Shown here piece by piece: positions 18,912 to 35,547 of a stretch of DNA of 64,000 nt. Source of the DNA: Oscarella lobularis (Eukaryota > Porifera > Homoscleromorpha > Homosclerophorida > Oscarellidae); NCBI RefSeq assembly GCF_947507565.1, contig NC_089184.1, positions 1,860,001 through 1,924,000 of the forward strand, in the 5' to 3' direction. Under the pieces are notes generated by a model. The model worked only from the letters and a program-made list of their open reading frames with translations, searched no databases and was not told where the DNA came from. Numbering within the stretch: the first letter of the stretch is position 1; each line of letters begins with the position of its first letter. The translations under genes were made by a program, and so were the position numbers.

Positions 18912-21900
18912 ATGTCCGACGAGGATCAAGATACGTCTGGTAAGGAACCACGATGGCGTTTGTGTCGACGCATTCTCGAACGAATCGACTCCTTCGCTTA
19001 GTGGGGTTTCAGCCGCAGTTCGGACGAGCGTCCGGCGCGGAGATGGACATGCGACGCAAGGAGCAAATCGCCTACGAGTATCTCTGTCACTTGGAAGAAG
19101 CGAAACTGTAAGCCGATCGAGAGGGGGGCCCCCTTTACAAAAGAAGAATTTTTCCCCCCGCGCTCAGGTGGATGGAAGCTTGCCTCGAAGACGAGCTTCC
19201 TGCGACGACCGAACTCGAAGAAGCGCTTCGAAACGGCGTCATGCTCGCTCGTCTATCGCACTTCTTTGCGCCGGAGGTCGTCCCGAAGCGTCGAATCTAC
19301 GACATCGACTTGAAGCGCTTCGAGGAAAAGGGCCTCCACTTCAAGCACACGGACAACATCAACTATTGGGTGAACGCCATGGGCAAAATCGGTCTCCCGT
19401 CGATCTTCTATCCGACGACGACGGACATTTACGATCGCAAGAACATGCCGAAAGTCGTCTATTGCATTCACGCTCTAAGGTATAAGGCCGCGCCTTCTTT
19501 TTTATCTCGTGGGAGTGGCCACGTGACTCATTCATTTTCCGAAAATCAATTAAATACCACACCTTTTTGTATGTGACCGTTTTTTTAAAATGTTTTTTTT
19601 TGTCAGCATCTATCTGTTCAAACTGGGCAAAGCGCCGCAGATACAGGATCTGCACGGCATCGCCGAATTCACCGAGGAGGAGATCAGTGCCATGCAGAAG
19701 GCGCTCGAACAGTACGGCATCCAAATGCCGCACTTCGGCAAAATTGGCGGCATTCTCGCGAAGGAGATGAGCGTCGACGAAGCGGCAGTGCACGCCGCCA
19801 TATTGGCTATCAACGAAGCAATCGACAAGGGCGAAGCGTCGGCGACGTTGGCCGCTCTGAATAATCCTGTAGCGGGATTGTTGAACGTCAGCGCCGCCAA
19901 CGCCGACCGCTATCAGGACGCGTTGTCGAGGGAGAAGACGGAAAAAGTGTCCAAAGCGCCACCAAGAGTAAGATAAGATAAAACGTTTGTCGTGGAATCC
20001 CTTATTAGTGGTGTATATAGACTGGCGAGGAGCAGGATGATGAGGGCGACGTGTATGACTACATGTTGACAAAGGCCGAGATACAAGGTTGCGTCGGTCA
20101 AGTTGGCGTTATCGTTCAGAAAGAGATTGCAGCCCAAAAACGTTTGTCTTTTATATTGCGGCATTGTCCCTTTGTCTTTTAGGGGTTTTTTTTTCTTCTT
20201 CTTTAGTGGCTTCGGGAATGGACGCCATCAATGCGGCGATCGAACGAGACGACGCCGAAGCGTTGATCGTCGCCTTGCAGAATCCCGCCGTCGGATTAGC
20301 CGACATCGATCCGACGAATGGCACGTACTACATGGACGGTTTGAAAGCGTTGAAAGCGGAAAAAGGCGCCGTAAGCGAATATAGAGAGAAAACGACGTAC
20401 TTGACGCGCGAAACGCACGACGACTCTAGGCTGCCGGCGATTCCGTATCTCTAACGAAGGACGAAATTCAGACGGGAGTTCATCGGTCAAACGATATAGC
20501 CCACGAAGACCGAGAGCGTATGAATGATTTTCGTACTTTATTTATTTATTATGTGGTCCTCTTTTTTTGCAGTGGCTGCTGCAGTTTCTTCTATCAACGA
20601 CGCAATAGATAAGGAGGACGCAGACGCTCTTCTAGCCGTCTTGCAAGCGCCCAGCGCAAAGCTCCAAGATGTCGACCCAGGGCAGAAAGTCCACTACCTC
20701 ACCGTCTTGGGAGCGGCAAAGAAGAACAAAGGAGAGGTAAAAGAACGCGCACGTGGTTGTTGTAGTGTTTTTTTTTTGAAAAACTCTTGACTAGATTTTC
20801 AGCGAAAGCGAAGCCGCTCTAAACCAAGGCGAAATTCAGAGTGGCGTTCAGCAAGCCAATTACCACGCCGCCGAAGCTCTCGCCTGTACGTAGGAGACGT
20901 TCCGATTCTCTGCTTTGATATTTGGAGTCCTCTGTTCTCGTCTAGTGGCGTCGAGCATTTCCAATATCAATAGCGCTATCGAAGCTGGCGATTCGTCGGC
21001 GACGTTGGCCGCACTGCAAGTCAAACCGGTGAAAATCAAGCGAATCACGCCCGAGTGCGCCGACGCGTATCAGGCGAAACTGAAAGCGGCTCAGGACGAG
21101 AAGAAAGCCCAAGGCACGCCATAATGACATCAGCACGAATTTTCCTCATTTTCATACTATTGTTTATTCTAGCTGAAGGAGCGTCCGGTTGGACTGAATA
21201 TGAAGTCGATGACGGACACGTTTTCTATTACAATCCGTCGACGAAGGAATACCTGTGGGAAAAGCCGGAAAGTCACGACGGGAGAACGTCCGAATTGATG
21301 CAGCCAGAGATTCAGGTATCCAATAGTTGAGAAGAGTGTTTTCGGTGCTTCGACGTTTTACGTCTTAGGCCATTGTCTCCGAAGTGTCGGCCGACTTTGA
21401 CAGGGAAACTCTGCTCAAGTCGAAGGAGCCGCTCATCGTTCAGCTCCAGGCTCGCGTTCGCGGCGTTCTCATTCGACGAAAATTTCGCGAACGCCTGCGA
21501 TATCTGCGAGAGCAGGAATCACAAGTCATCAAACTTCAGGTACCCTTATTCTCATCTTCCACGAACAGTGACGTGATGGGGAATTCTCAAAGGCGAATTG
21601 GAAAGGCGCCAGGCAGAGAAAAGTGTTCAAAGATCGACTTCACTACCTCGCCGACAACACGGCTGCTATCGTCAAGATTCAGTCGTTCGTGAGAGGTTGG
21701 TTGGCTCGGCGTCGATACGAGCGACGAACGAAATATATGAAGGACAACGTAAGGGAGCTTTATAGAATTGTGGCTTGTGTCCTCTAAATTTCGGAGGATT
21801 TAGGTTGCTGCTGTGATCAAAATTCAATCATGGCTTAGGGGCCATCAGGCGCGAACGCGTTATAAAAATCTTAGTGAGCAGGAGGAAGAGCGCAATTTTC

Positions 21901-24900
21901 TTCTTTCGCTAGCACGTTTTGTCGTTTTAGTGTCTGCCGATAGGCCGCCCGTTGAAACTGTGAGAAAATTCCTTCATCTGCTGGATCACAGCGACTTGGA
22001 TTTTTCTGAAGAATTGGGTATAGTGCTGGAATCTCGTGTCGTCCTTAAATTCATCTTTTTTGGGGGGTGGTGGTGGTGGTGCAGAGTTGCAGAAAATGAA
22101 GGCGCGAATAGTGACCGAGATTCGAGCTAACGGACAACTCGAATCAGACCTGAACGTAATGGACATCAAAATTGGCCTGCTAGTGAGAAACAGGCTAGAA
22201 CTTCAGGTAAAAGTCACAACGCAAAGGCCTTTCTCTCTCGACGCGAAGTGGTTTCTCAGGACGTAGTGAATCACGGTCGTCGTCTGAAGAAACGTCGAGG
22301 TGGCGGCGACGCCGGTGCTGCTGCTATGCTGAAGGGTCTCAAGACGTTGAGCAAGGAAAGCCGAGAACGTTTAGAGGTAAGGGTACAGAGCGTAAAACGG
22401 GTATATATCTATTATTGTCTTTTTTTAGGCTTATCAACATTTGTTCTACTTGCTGCAAACGAATCCGAGCTACTTTGCGAAGCTCGTCTTCGAAATGCCT
22501 CAAAGTCGAACGAACAAGTTCATGGAGAACGTCGTCTTGACCGTTTTCAACTACGCGAGCAATCAACGCGAAGAGTATCTTCTCGTGAAGCTCTTCGAAA
22601 CGGCGCTGAAGGAGGAAATCGCTTCGAAAGTCGACACGCTGAAGGAGATCATCACGGGAAATCCGACGGTTATAAAAATGGTCGTCCATTTCAATCGGTA
22701 CGACGGGAAAGAATCGTTGAGATGCGCTTCCCCGATTGTTTTCTCTCGCGCAGAGGAGCGAGGGGACAGAGTCAATTGCGCGAGCTCTTGCAGCCTCTCG
22801 TGAGCGAAATCATTGCGAATAAGTCCCTGATCTTTCACACGAGCCCCGTCGACGTCTACAAGGCGTGGATCAATCAGATGGAACAAGAGACGGGTCAGGC
22901 GAGGTGAGTCCGATCCACGAGAGCGACGGAGTGCTGTTAGAGCGGGAGTCTCTTGCAGTAAATTGCCCTACGACGTCTCAAACGATATGGCGCTGTCGCA
23001 CGACGAGGTTCGCGTTCGAATGAGCGACACGATTCGAGCTCTCAAAGACGCAACCGCGAAATTCCTGTCGTCGATTCTTCAGTCTGTTAGCAAGATTCCG
23101 TAAGGAGGCGAGAGTGTCAGAGTTGACTGGGTATAGGAAGAGTTTCTAGGTATGGTATGAGGTATGTGGCCATGCAGCTGAGACTCACCTTGAAGAGCAA
23201 GTTCCCTGACGTCGATGATGACGATATTTTGAAGGTAGGCATGAATGTGACGAGAATGCCAGTCGACTGATTCATTTTTTTAAAGACCGTAGGCAACCTT
23301 ATCTACTACCGATACATGAATCCAGCTATTGTGGCTCCTGACGCTTTTGACATCGTCTCGCTCACGGCCGACAAGGGACTGTCGCCCGAGCAGGTTATAC
23401 GATTGACTGGGGGCGTCTATTAGTTAAGCATTTGTATTTGTATTGTACTAGAGACGAAATCTTGGTTCAATTGCCAAAGTTCTTCAACATGCAGCTGCCA
23501 ACAAACAGGTACGTCGTATCTACTGATGGCGCTTTCTGTTAACATAACAATATGTCTGCCGTTTAGTTTGAAGGTGAAAATGCTGCGCTTGCACCCCTCA
23601 ATTCGTACATTACCGAAGCCTATCAGAGATTCAAGTAACGTTGGCGGCGTTTTGATTTCATTTTCGTTTACTTGACTTTGTGCGTACAGATCTTTCTTTC
23701 TTCGCGCTTCGACTGTCGAAGATGCCGAGACTCACTTCAACGTCGATCAATACACGGATCTAGTGACGTTGTCCAAACCCGTTGTTTACATCTCGGTTAA
23801 AGAGATCATTTCTACTCACTCGGTACTTGACCCTCTTTCACTCACTCACTCACTCATAGACGTCAATTTCTTCTCCCAGCTGTTGCTCGAACATGAAGAG
23901 GCAATTGCTCCCGACGCTGACGATCCCATTCACGAAGTTCTGCGCGACGTTGGTCCTGTTCCAGACGTCAGTACCCTGTTGGGAAGTAAGAAAACGAAGA
24001 TTCCGCGCTTGCAGAGTCTAAGTATTGATTGTCTTGTTAGTTGATCCCGTCTTCCCTGATCCGCCACCGGGCGGCAAGCCGTTGTCGGAAGACCAAATCC
24101 AAATCAATCAAGAGCGAATGGCCGAGCACGCGAAGACGGAAATGTCTCTCACTCTGACTAGCAAATTTGAGGCGTTCGAAGATGATGACAGTGATACGAA
24201 GGCTCTATTTGTGAGGTAAGACTAAACCGAAGAGGAGAAAGAAAATAGCGACAAGCTGCAAAGTCACAATGCTTTTCGGTTTTTAGAACCAAACGTCTCG
24301 TGATTGAAGTTCTGAGGGTTCAGCAGGGCGAAACTCTTTCCTCCGTACTCTATACTCCTGCAACTGATGAACAGGTCCGTCTTCCTGCGTCTTTGTTTGA
24401 GCGACCCGCATTTTTTGTTTATGTAGGAAGAGAGCCATCAGGAACATCTTAAGAGGAGACAAGAGAAGGAAACTGAAGCGGAAGCGAAACAGGCTGGACT
24501 CAATCGGTCCCTCTCTTTGCACGGCGATGACCTGTATGGACGGCTGCCTGTTTGTTCTCTTGCACTTACGCGTGTTGATTTCTCTTTTTTCCAGGCTGCC
24601 TCTTGAAGGAATGAAACGTAAAATCCAGAGGAACCTGCGTCTACTTGAAGCAGATGGACTGGTGAGCGCTGACAAGGACTATCAGGAGATTATCACAGCG
24701 ATTGGAAGGGTACGTTGTTCAGCTTGTTTGTTATAATTAAACGGCGCTTGTATTATTTCCTTTTCTTAGGATATTCGCAATCAGCATCGCTACCGTCAGC
24801 AGAGAAAGCGCGAATTGGCTCGATTGCAGCAGACGGCTGCTCACTTGAACCAAAAAGCGACGTTCTTCGAAGAGCAGATTGACTATTACAATCAGTACAT

Positions 24901-25452
24901 CAAGATGTGTCTTGACAATTTGGCGAAAGCCAAAGGGTATTTTATGATTGGGCGCGAAATGGAAAGATGATATTAGTTGGGGACTATTTTACAGAAAGCA
25001 GAGGAAAGGGCTGTTTTCGAAGCAGAAGGAGGATGACGTTAAGGCAGTGAGGCACTCTATCAAGTACACGGGCCAGAAACTTCGGGAGAAAGGTGTCATT
25101 GTGGAGATTGAAGGCGTTCCGTCACACCAGTAAGAGTCCGGTGGTCAACAATATTTAATGTTTGAAACTTTGTTCAGATTGAGGAACGTTACATTTGAAA
25201 TATCAACAACGGACGTAGGCGTGTTTGACGTGTCTGCGAAATTCTTGGGCGTTTCAATGGATAAGGTTGAAATCATTTTTCAGGTTAGATTCATGTCATA
25301 ACTTTAACGTCGTTATTACTCTCGTCTTCTCTATTTAGGACCTGCTTCAGCTTCAGTACGAAGGTGTTGCAGTAATGAAGATGTTTGGTCGAGCGAAAAT
25401 TAACGTCAACTTGCTTATTTTCCTCATCAACAAGAAGTTCTACGGCAAGTAG
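18912..25452 (+). CDS. IQGAP: Ras GTPase-activating-like scaffold protein IQGAP
   Basis: This is a many-exon gene for an IQGAP cytoskeletal scaffold, which binds Cdc42/Rac, calmodulin and actin without true GAP activity. The first exons are 18912-18939, 19002-19107, 19168-19479 and 19607-19967. Domains in order: calponin-homology domain (EYLCHLEEAKLWMEAC, TTDIYDRKNMP); four or more coiled IQGAP repeats with the AINxAI signature (19.8-21.1 kb); a WW motif (GWTEYEVDDGHVFYYN, exon 21173-21315); several IQ motifs (21.4-21.9 kb); the RasGAP-related domain (FYLLQTNPSYFAKL, YASNQREEYL, LIYYRYMNPAIVAPDAF); and the RasGAP C-terminal domain ending NVNLLIFLINKKFYGK and a TAG at 25450-25452. One intron (21114-21172) appears to use a GC donor. 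The family resemblance is very strong throughout. Confidence 0.95.
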
Positions 25453-25709
25453 AAAGATTAAAAATTAAATTTGCAGACGATTGTTTTTGTGGCGTTAGCA
25501 TGTAGCGTTTGTTGTGACGGCTTTATGTTGCTTGTCTGGTTTACTATCATTATTTTGTACACAGTGACAGTCAATGACATTTTGGGTCTCAGGTCAAACA
25601 ACAGTTGTCTTCGCTGTTGCCACGGGAAGCGCGCAGGGTTCGCTTTCATACTTGGGCGCGTGAAGCAGCACTGTCTTTGAAGTACACGTGACGTCATTTC
25701 TCTTCCGCG

Positions 25710-26585
25710 ATGGATCCAGTCGGCAGCCCGACAGGCTCACCAGAGCTTTCATCTTGGAACTACGAGCCCGTAAATAGGCGTAAGTATCCTCTCTTCGATG
25801 TTCATAGGTTGCTCGCTTTGTCTATCTCGTCGTCGCCACGGGATCATGCAAAGTCCTTTCTAGCTCTAGTTTATTTTGTGTAGGATCCTGCTGTCCGCTG
25901 GCGCGGCTTTGTTTTGAACGCGGAAGACGTCAACTTGGTGCAATATCTAAAGGTCTCCTTCGTGGCCGACTTCATAGAAGCCGCAGAAGTCTTCCGCGGC
26001 ATGGGAATCAAGGTTGAACAAGAAAACGGAGCCGTCATCTTTTCAGCCCTCATGTCATATGATCCACACGCAAGAGGCCAGCTGAAAATTGGCGCTTCAC
26101 TTGACATGTGGGCAACAGATTTTATGCCTTCTTTTTGGGCTGCCACTGAGCAATATTTACCCATCGGCCATCATTCTCGCATCTTTCCTGACGTGTCAGC
26201 CGGACCAAGAGGGAACGGTGTGAAAATGACCACCTTTGCGTGCGAGATCAGTGATAGAAACCCCGTGACACAAGCAAGAATCAACACCTATCATCTTCAT
26301 CCTCAAATTCAGTACCTTCTGGTCATCAGAATCGGATCGTATACCGATGGGAATCCGGCTAGTTTGGTGTCACTCACAGCGGAACTCTATGACATTCCGA
26401 ACAGGTCACTAGTTGGAGGTGTCATTGACCTTCTTCAATGCACAGCAGCGAACCCAACAGTGATTACCTTACCCCGCGCACGCCTTTTCCAAGGCTTTCC
26501 AATTCCTCCGAATGCACTCACGGACTGGCAAATTAATCTCTTTCACGTCAAATACGCAATCCTGACTGGTATAGAGGATCTCTAA
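25710..26585 (+). CDS. Unrecognised two-exon gene, copy A
   Basis: Exon 1 (25710-25769, MDPVGSPTGSPELSSWNYEP) and exon 2 (25884-26585) join in phase 0 to give 253 residues. I recognise no domain. The protein is soluble-looking, with no signal peptide or membrane segment. Its second half has a beta-rich character (IQYLLVIRIG, SLTAELYDIPNRSLVGG, TLPRARLFQGFPIPPNA). A closely related copy B lies downstream, and its 3' flank, with a GAATACGAATACGAAATTGAG block, is also duplicated. It starts 257 bases after the IQGAP stop on the same strand. No function is proposed. Confidence 0.7.
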
Positions 26586-26795
26586 CTGTTGTTTTTTTGC
26601 TTGCAAGTTTGTTGTGAATACGAATACGAAATTGAGTTTAGAAATGCATAATATATCTCACATTCTTCCTGATCAAAAATTTCAACGTTACTGACGTACT
26701 GTTAGAAAATGGGTTTTAAAATGAGATAAGCCAGTATAATAAGCCTACCAGAGCACGTGGACGAGGCTGCAAATTTCAGTCTAAGCATTCTCCTG

Positions 26796-26875
26796 AAGTT
26801 CTGCGGCAAGTAGAAAGATTAAAATTAAATTTTCAGACGATCGTTTTTGTGGCGTTGGCATGTAGCGTTTGATAT
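26796..26875 (+). repeat. Stray duplicate of the IQGAP 3' end
   Basis: The segment beginning AAGTTCTGCGGCAAGTAG and continuing through GACGATCGTTTTTGTGGCG matches the last codons, stop and 3' flank of IQGAP at about 25434-25512 with a few substitutions. It marks the left part of the segment duplicated when gene copy B arose. Confidence 0.85.
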
Positions 26876-26960
26876 AATTTTTGTACACAGTGGGTCTCAG
26901 GTGGTATGCACGTGACTATCGAATATCGCGCATGTCATAATACAGTTCCGTGGAATCAGG

Positions 26961-27830
26961 ATGGATCCAGTCGCTTTGCGAAGCAGTCCGACAGACTCAC
27001 CAGAACTTTCGTCTTGGAAACCCGTAAGTATTCAATGTTCATAAGTCGCTTTGTCGATCGCCGCCGCCACGTGCGGACAACTTCTCTATGACATGTACAG
27101 GCTTCGTTTACTTTGTGTAGGAGCCTGCTGTCCGCTGGCGCGGCTTCGTTTTGAAACCGGAAAACGCCGAACTGGTGCAATATCTCGCTGTATGCTCCGT
27201 TGCCGACTTCATGGAAGCCGCGGTTGTCTTCAGCAGCATTGAAATAAAGGTTGAACGAGAAAACGGTGTCTCGTTTTCATCTAAGGGGTTATATGCCCCA
27301 CACGGAGGAGGCCAGGCTGAAATCGGTCATCAAATTAAAAAGTGGTTAGAGCAATGGCCACATGATGATTGCGATTTCAATTTTTTTTGGTGTGGCATTA
27401 ATGTATTTTTGCCCATCGACGATTCTGTCATCATTCCTGACGTGACAGCTGGACCAACAACGAATGATTTCCGCATGACCACTTTGCATGTGAAATCAGC
27501 GATAGAAACCCCGTGACACAAGAAAGAATTGACACCTATTATCGCCATGCTGAAATCCAATACCTTCTGGTCATCAGAATTGGACAGTATGACGATGGTC
27601 ATCCGGATACTTTGACGTCGCTTACAGCGGAACTCTATGACGTTCTGAACAGGTCACTAGTTGGAGGTGTGATTGACTTTCTTGAATGTACCCCAGCAAA
27701 CCCAGCAGCGATTACCTTACCTCGTGCACGCCTTTTCCAAGGCGCTCCAATTCCTCCGAATGCAAGGGACTTGACAATCAATCTCTATCGCGTGAAAAAG
27801 AACATCGAGAGTGGCATAAAGAACATGTGA
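26961..27830 (+). pseudogene. Unrecognised gene, copy B, frameshifted
   Basis: This is a tandem duplicate of the gene at 25710. Exon 1 is 26961-27023 (MDPVALRSSPTDSPELSSW) and exon 2 begins at 27121 after a TAG acceptor. The match to copy A is strong on both sides of a single lesion. At about 27480 copy A has ACCACCTTTGCG and copy B has ACCACTTTGCA, one base shorter, which brings a TGA into frame at 27514-27516. The downstream frame (27513-27830, IDTYYRHAEIQYLLVIRIG to the stop) remains open and conserved. The gene is therefore recently broken, or the base loss is an assembly error and it is functional. Copy B also has about 15 extra codons around DDCDFNFFWCGINVFLP. Confidence 0.7.
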
Positions 27831-27948
27831 GTGTTATTTTTGCGTGTGAATACGAATACGAAATTGAGTTAGAAGTGCATATTATATCTCACATTCAAAA
27901 TAACCTATACTTGGCACGTGACGAAGGAACGCGCGTGAGTGTCGAAGC

Positions 27949-31930
<3,982 letters not shown>

Positions 31931-31998
31931 ACCTCGACGCTAACAAATAAACTAAAGAAAGAGGTCCTTTGGACTTAAAAAGAGTTAGGTGCGATACT

Positions 31999-34900
31999 TT
32001 AGTTGTTTTGCAATGCTTTCCAAATAGTTCGACCGCTAGCAGTCCGATATTGCACGCCGCCGACCGGTCGATCTCGCCGCACTCGGCGCACCTCGGTCGC
32101 ACGCCGCGTCGTCGGCTCGTCGTCGTCGATAGATTGACGATAGGGAGGACGAGACGACTCGGACGAACGCAGACGCTGCGCCCACGCGCGACGAACGTCG
32201 ACGCGACCGGCGCAGTGGAAGACGAATATGAAGAATCCCTGAAGCGAATTGAAGACGACGAAGAGGTATTGGAAGACGAGACGAGCGTCGCCGATTGTCA
32301 ACGCTCCGAACGCCCACGTCAGACCGAGTAGCACGAGAACGGACGTGCTCGCCTTGAGACGCTGTCGAACGGCGACGCTTCGTTTGCCTTTTTTCTTCTT
32401 TAGCTCTCGAGGCGTCGCCACTTTTAGAGCGTGAACGATCATGGCGAAGACGCCGCTGTTGAAGAGCGTGATCGCCAGCGCCGGAGTGAGGAGTCCCACG
32501 TAGAAAACGCCGTCTTGAATCCAGCAGCTAGTAGGAAATGAGATAGTTTCTACACTGTATAGGACAGAAGGAGCGTTATATAGTATACTAGTCGTCGCCG
32601 CCGTATGATTCCGTCCACGTGCTGGCACAAACGATGACGACAATAGCGGGAAGTCCTACGAAACAAAGTTCTCAACACTACGTAGTATACTATAGTTTGT
32701 CTCTTCTTTACCCCAACAAATGGCGAGCGAGCCGACGAGAAAGTTTCGGCTCCGCGGGTTGGAAACGCGGACGACGGCGAGGTAGAGGTTGACGGCTTCG
32801 GCGCTCATCCACATGAGTGCGGCGAGTAGGGAGAAGTGGAGGAGCGTGGCGACGGCGATGCACGCTGGTTGATAATCGGTTCGTGCTATGCCGCCGGCGA
32901 AGACGACGACGAGAAGTAAGAGGGCGGCGGACAAGTTGACGAGAAGTTGATTTGTCGTAGATTTTCTGAATTGACTGGAGGAGAGAGATAGAGAGGCGAG
33001 GAAATGAGAATTTGGTGTCGTGTTTTTCACGTGTCGACCTTACGGAAAGCAGAGAATAGTCAGTATCGTTAGAACGAGACCGAACGACGAAACGGCGCAG
33101 CCGATGTAAGTGATGACGGCAAGAACTCTCTCGTGTCGGTCTGGAATGCCGACACCGTCAATCTGCTTTGACAGATCCTGTAGTTTCAAAGAGAAAAAAA
33201 GGTTCGTTACTGAGGGGAAAACGATTCGACTACGTGTACCATGAGGACGGCGAAATTCGTCAAATGATAGCAGTGACATTCCGTTTGGTTCGACGACTCG
33301 TTTACCGTTGCACAACCCACTCCAGACCAGTCGTCAAAAGCTAAGAAACAGCTAAACGTCTCAGTGGAAATGCACCGTTCTCTCTTACGTTTCCGGTTAA
33401 AATCCCACCAAGAGCACATCGGATTTTTGCCCTCCTGCAAACAAAAATCGTGCTGTACTATGTATAGTAGGAGAACAGCGCGTACACTGATATGAGAAAA
33501 TTTCAGGACGATGGGAGCGCTGAAATTCTTCACGGAAACGCTGCCAATTCGACACGAAATAACAAACGAATTGACTTGATATCCGCTCGAAGTTTCCAGC
33601 ACGGATTCCCACGATCGATCGATAACGCGCGAAAACAGCTTACTACTTCGATACACGACAAACTGAACGACGATCTTAGACGTTCCGCCAAGCTCCTTCG
33701 CAGCCTCGTTTATGACTGCGGGCGGCACGAAAACGAACGCAGTCGACGTCTCGCTAGGATCGTTAACGTCACCCTGGTGACGATAGAGCCAATCGTCTCC
33801 CTCTTCGAGAGCGACGATTCCTTCGCCGTTCGATGCCATGCCGTTTATGACCGTCGCCTCGGCGGCAATGTTGCTATAGGTGGCGTTGTAGCTGTCCATG
33901 TGGTTAGTCAGCATCGTATATTCAATGTATTCTTCAATGAGTACAATCACTCTGAATGATTTGATTGACCGAACAGCCAACTAGGACAAGGTTTCATTTT
34001 TTTACCGAGACGATGCTTTGCTTTGTTTGTGGGTTTCTTGCAGGAGACTGTCATTCAATTCCATGAGAGAGTTTGCGACGTAGAGAAAGTCGTCAAGCAT
34101 CTGGATGGCCAGGTATAGATAAGAAAATACGTAATTTGTACTTACTTCTGGACTCGCTGCCTTTTCGTGCACGCGCTCGAGCAGTGTTACCACATCGTCT
34201 ATGTCATCTGCGTTCATCCAACTCGGATCTTGAACGATGTCGACAACTTTATCAACGACGCTTTGGGCACTTTCTTTAGTGATTTGCGTCTGAAATAAGA
34301 TGCAAATCAATTCTATTTATTTATTTGTCTTCATATTTACTTCTGTCAAGAAACGGAGAACTGATTTAAAAGGTTCAGACAAGTTTGTAGTTGCAGTTGC
34401 CGCCTGTGAAGTTTGATCGGACACAGACATCTCTCTCCGCGATGGCGTCGGTGCAAAAGTCGGAGGAAAAACTGTAGAGAAGTAAGTTAATGCCATTTCT
34501 TTTTCTACTGCCTACTAATGCTAACTAGTGCATAGTTCTCTCTCGTTGAGATTCCTAAACAGTTGGCCCCGTCTCTGCCATGGATAGTGACAGGTCGATT
34601 TGTCTTGTTGGCTCATTTTGTTTATTAGATGGACGAGATCGCAGCTGCAATTTAACGGATTGTTGCTTGCGTATCTATAAAGCCGGAACATATAACGTAA
34701 GTACAGACGGTGTGCTAGAAGAGTCACAAAATCTGGTTGCTGAGGCTGCTCATCATAGCTGGCGTAAACGTCGAGAAATCGTTGTGCCTGAGGTCTCTGC
34801 AGAAACGTTGGAGATCATGTAAATTAAGGAGTAGTAAACCACAATATACTCACAACAAGAGGAGTCCGTTTAGGCTTGCAAAGACGTATCCAGGAAGTGA

Positions 34901-35496
34901 ACTGAGCTGGTTTAGTGCAAGAGATCTACTCGCAAAATATTCTGGTCATCAATTATTAATTTCTGTCGGCAAGCCTTACAATCGCTCTAACTTGGGTAAA
35001 GAGTCAAACACTCCTTCTGGAAGACTTCGGATACTGTTGTTAGTAAGAACTCTGTATCAAGAATCAAACGTTATAGCAATGTTTCGACGACAGCGGCGGA
35101 TTGATCGAGTTACAGTTGCCGTAAGTTTGTAAGCCCGCTAAAAGCGTCCCTGTCGATGTAGTCGATTCGATTTCCCTGCATCCATCTGTTGGAGAGAAAA
35201 CGCCCCCTTGACGTAGGTTGTTTATGAGCTCTGCAAGCCATTTACAGGACTTCAATGGAACTATAGTTCTCAAAAGCATAAGCCGGAATGGTAATAATTC
35301 CTTTATATAGAACCCTTCTAAACACGAGAGAGTGGATTCGATTTATAACTTTCTAAGATCGTTCCACTTGCATTTCTTTCGAACTGATTTGTTCACACAC
35401 GGCTTTATTCAAGCAAACGCAGTTGTCTCTGCAAGATAAGCTGCCTAGAGCCATGAAAACGAAACCGAACAACGAACACAACGCCGAAGTAGTCAT
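31999..35496 (-). CDS. Adhesion GPCR with N-terminal leucine-rich repeats
   Basis: Read on the - strand from ATG 35494-35496: a signal peptide (MTTSALCSLFGFVFMALGS) and a cysteine-rich cap; then single-repeat exons encoding about five leucine-rich repeats (GIITIPAYAFENYSSIEVL, NRIDYIDRDAFSGLTNL, NNSIRSLPEGVFDSLPKL, LNQLSSLPGYVFASLNGL, then a degenerate one); an LRR C-terminal cap (NNPLNCSCDLVHLI); a Ser/Thr/Pro-rich linker; a GAIN region (SAQSVVDKVVDIVQDP); and a GPS site (CSWWDF, GVGCATVNES, CHCYHLTNFAVLMV) expected to self-cleave at HL/T. Seven membrane helices follow (TM1 near 33060-33130, TM2-3 near 32710-32950, the rest 32000-32600). The short basic tail ends KALQNN at 31999. I see no Ig or hormone-receptor domain. 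The ligand is unknown. Confidence 0.9.
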
Positions 35497-35547
35497 GCCC
35501 AATTAATCTTGTTACATCATCGATACGGGCATTCTATTCTACAGAAA
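35497..35547. promoter_or_regulatory. 51-base divergent intergenic region
   Basis: Only 51 bases separate the ATG of the adhesion GPCR (- strand) from the ATG of KIFBP (+ strand). Both starts are supported by conserved or functional N-termini. The region, possibly with overlapping 5' untranslated ends, must hold promoter activity for both unless a transcript has an upstream untranslated exon. No TATA box is evident. Confidence 0.6.

Noticed and set aside
25471-25680. 69-codon hydrophobic + frame after IQGAP
   Set aside because: It overlaps a flank that is duplicated at 26796-26875 where the frame is not kept, so it is probably non-coding.
35064-35279. - strand frame with KSCKWLAELINNLRQGG, looking like an LRR C-terminal cap
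   Set aside because: It reads through a donor (GTAAAT after SIEVL) in another frame; the GPCR's true LRR exon is the neighbouring frame GIITIPAYAFENYSSIEVL.
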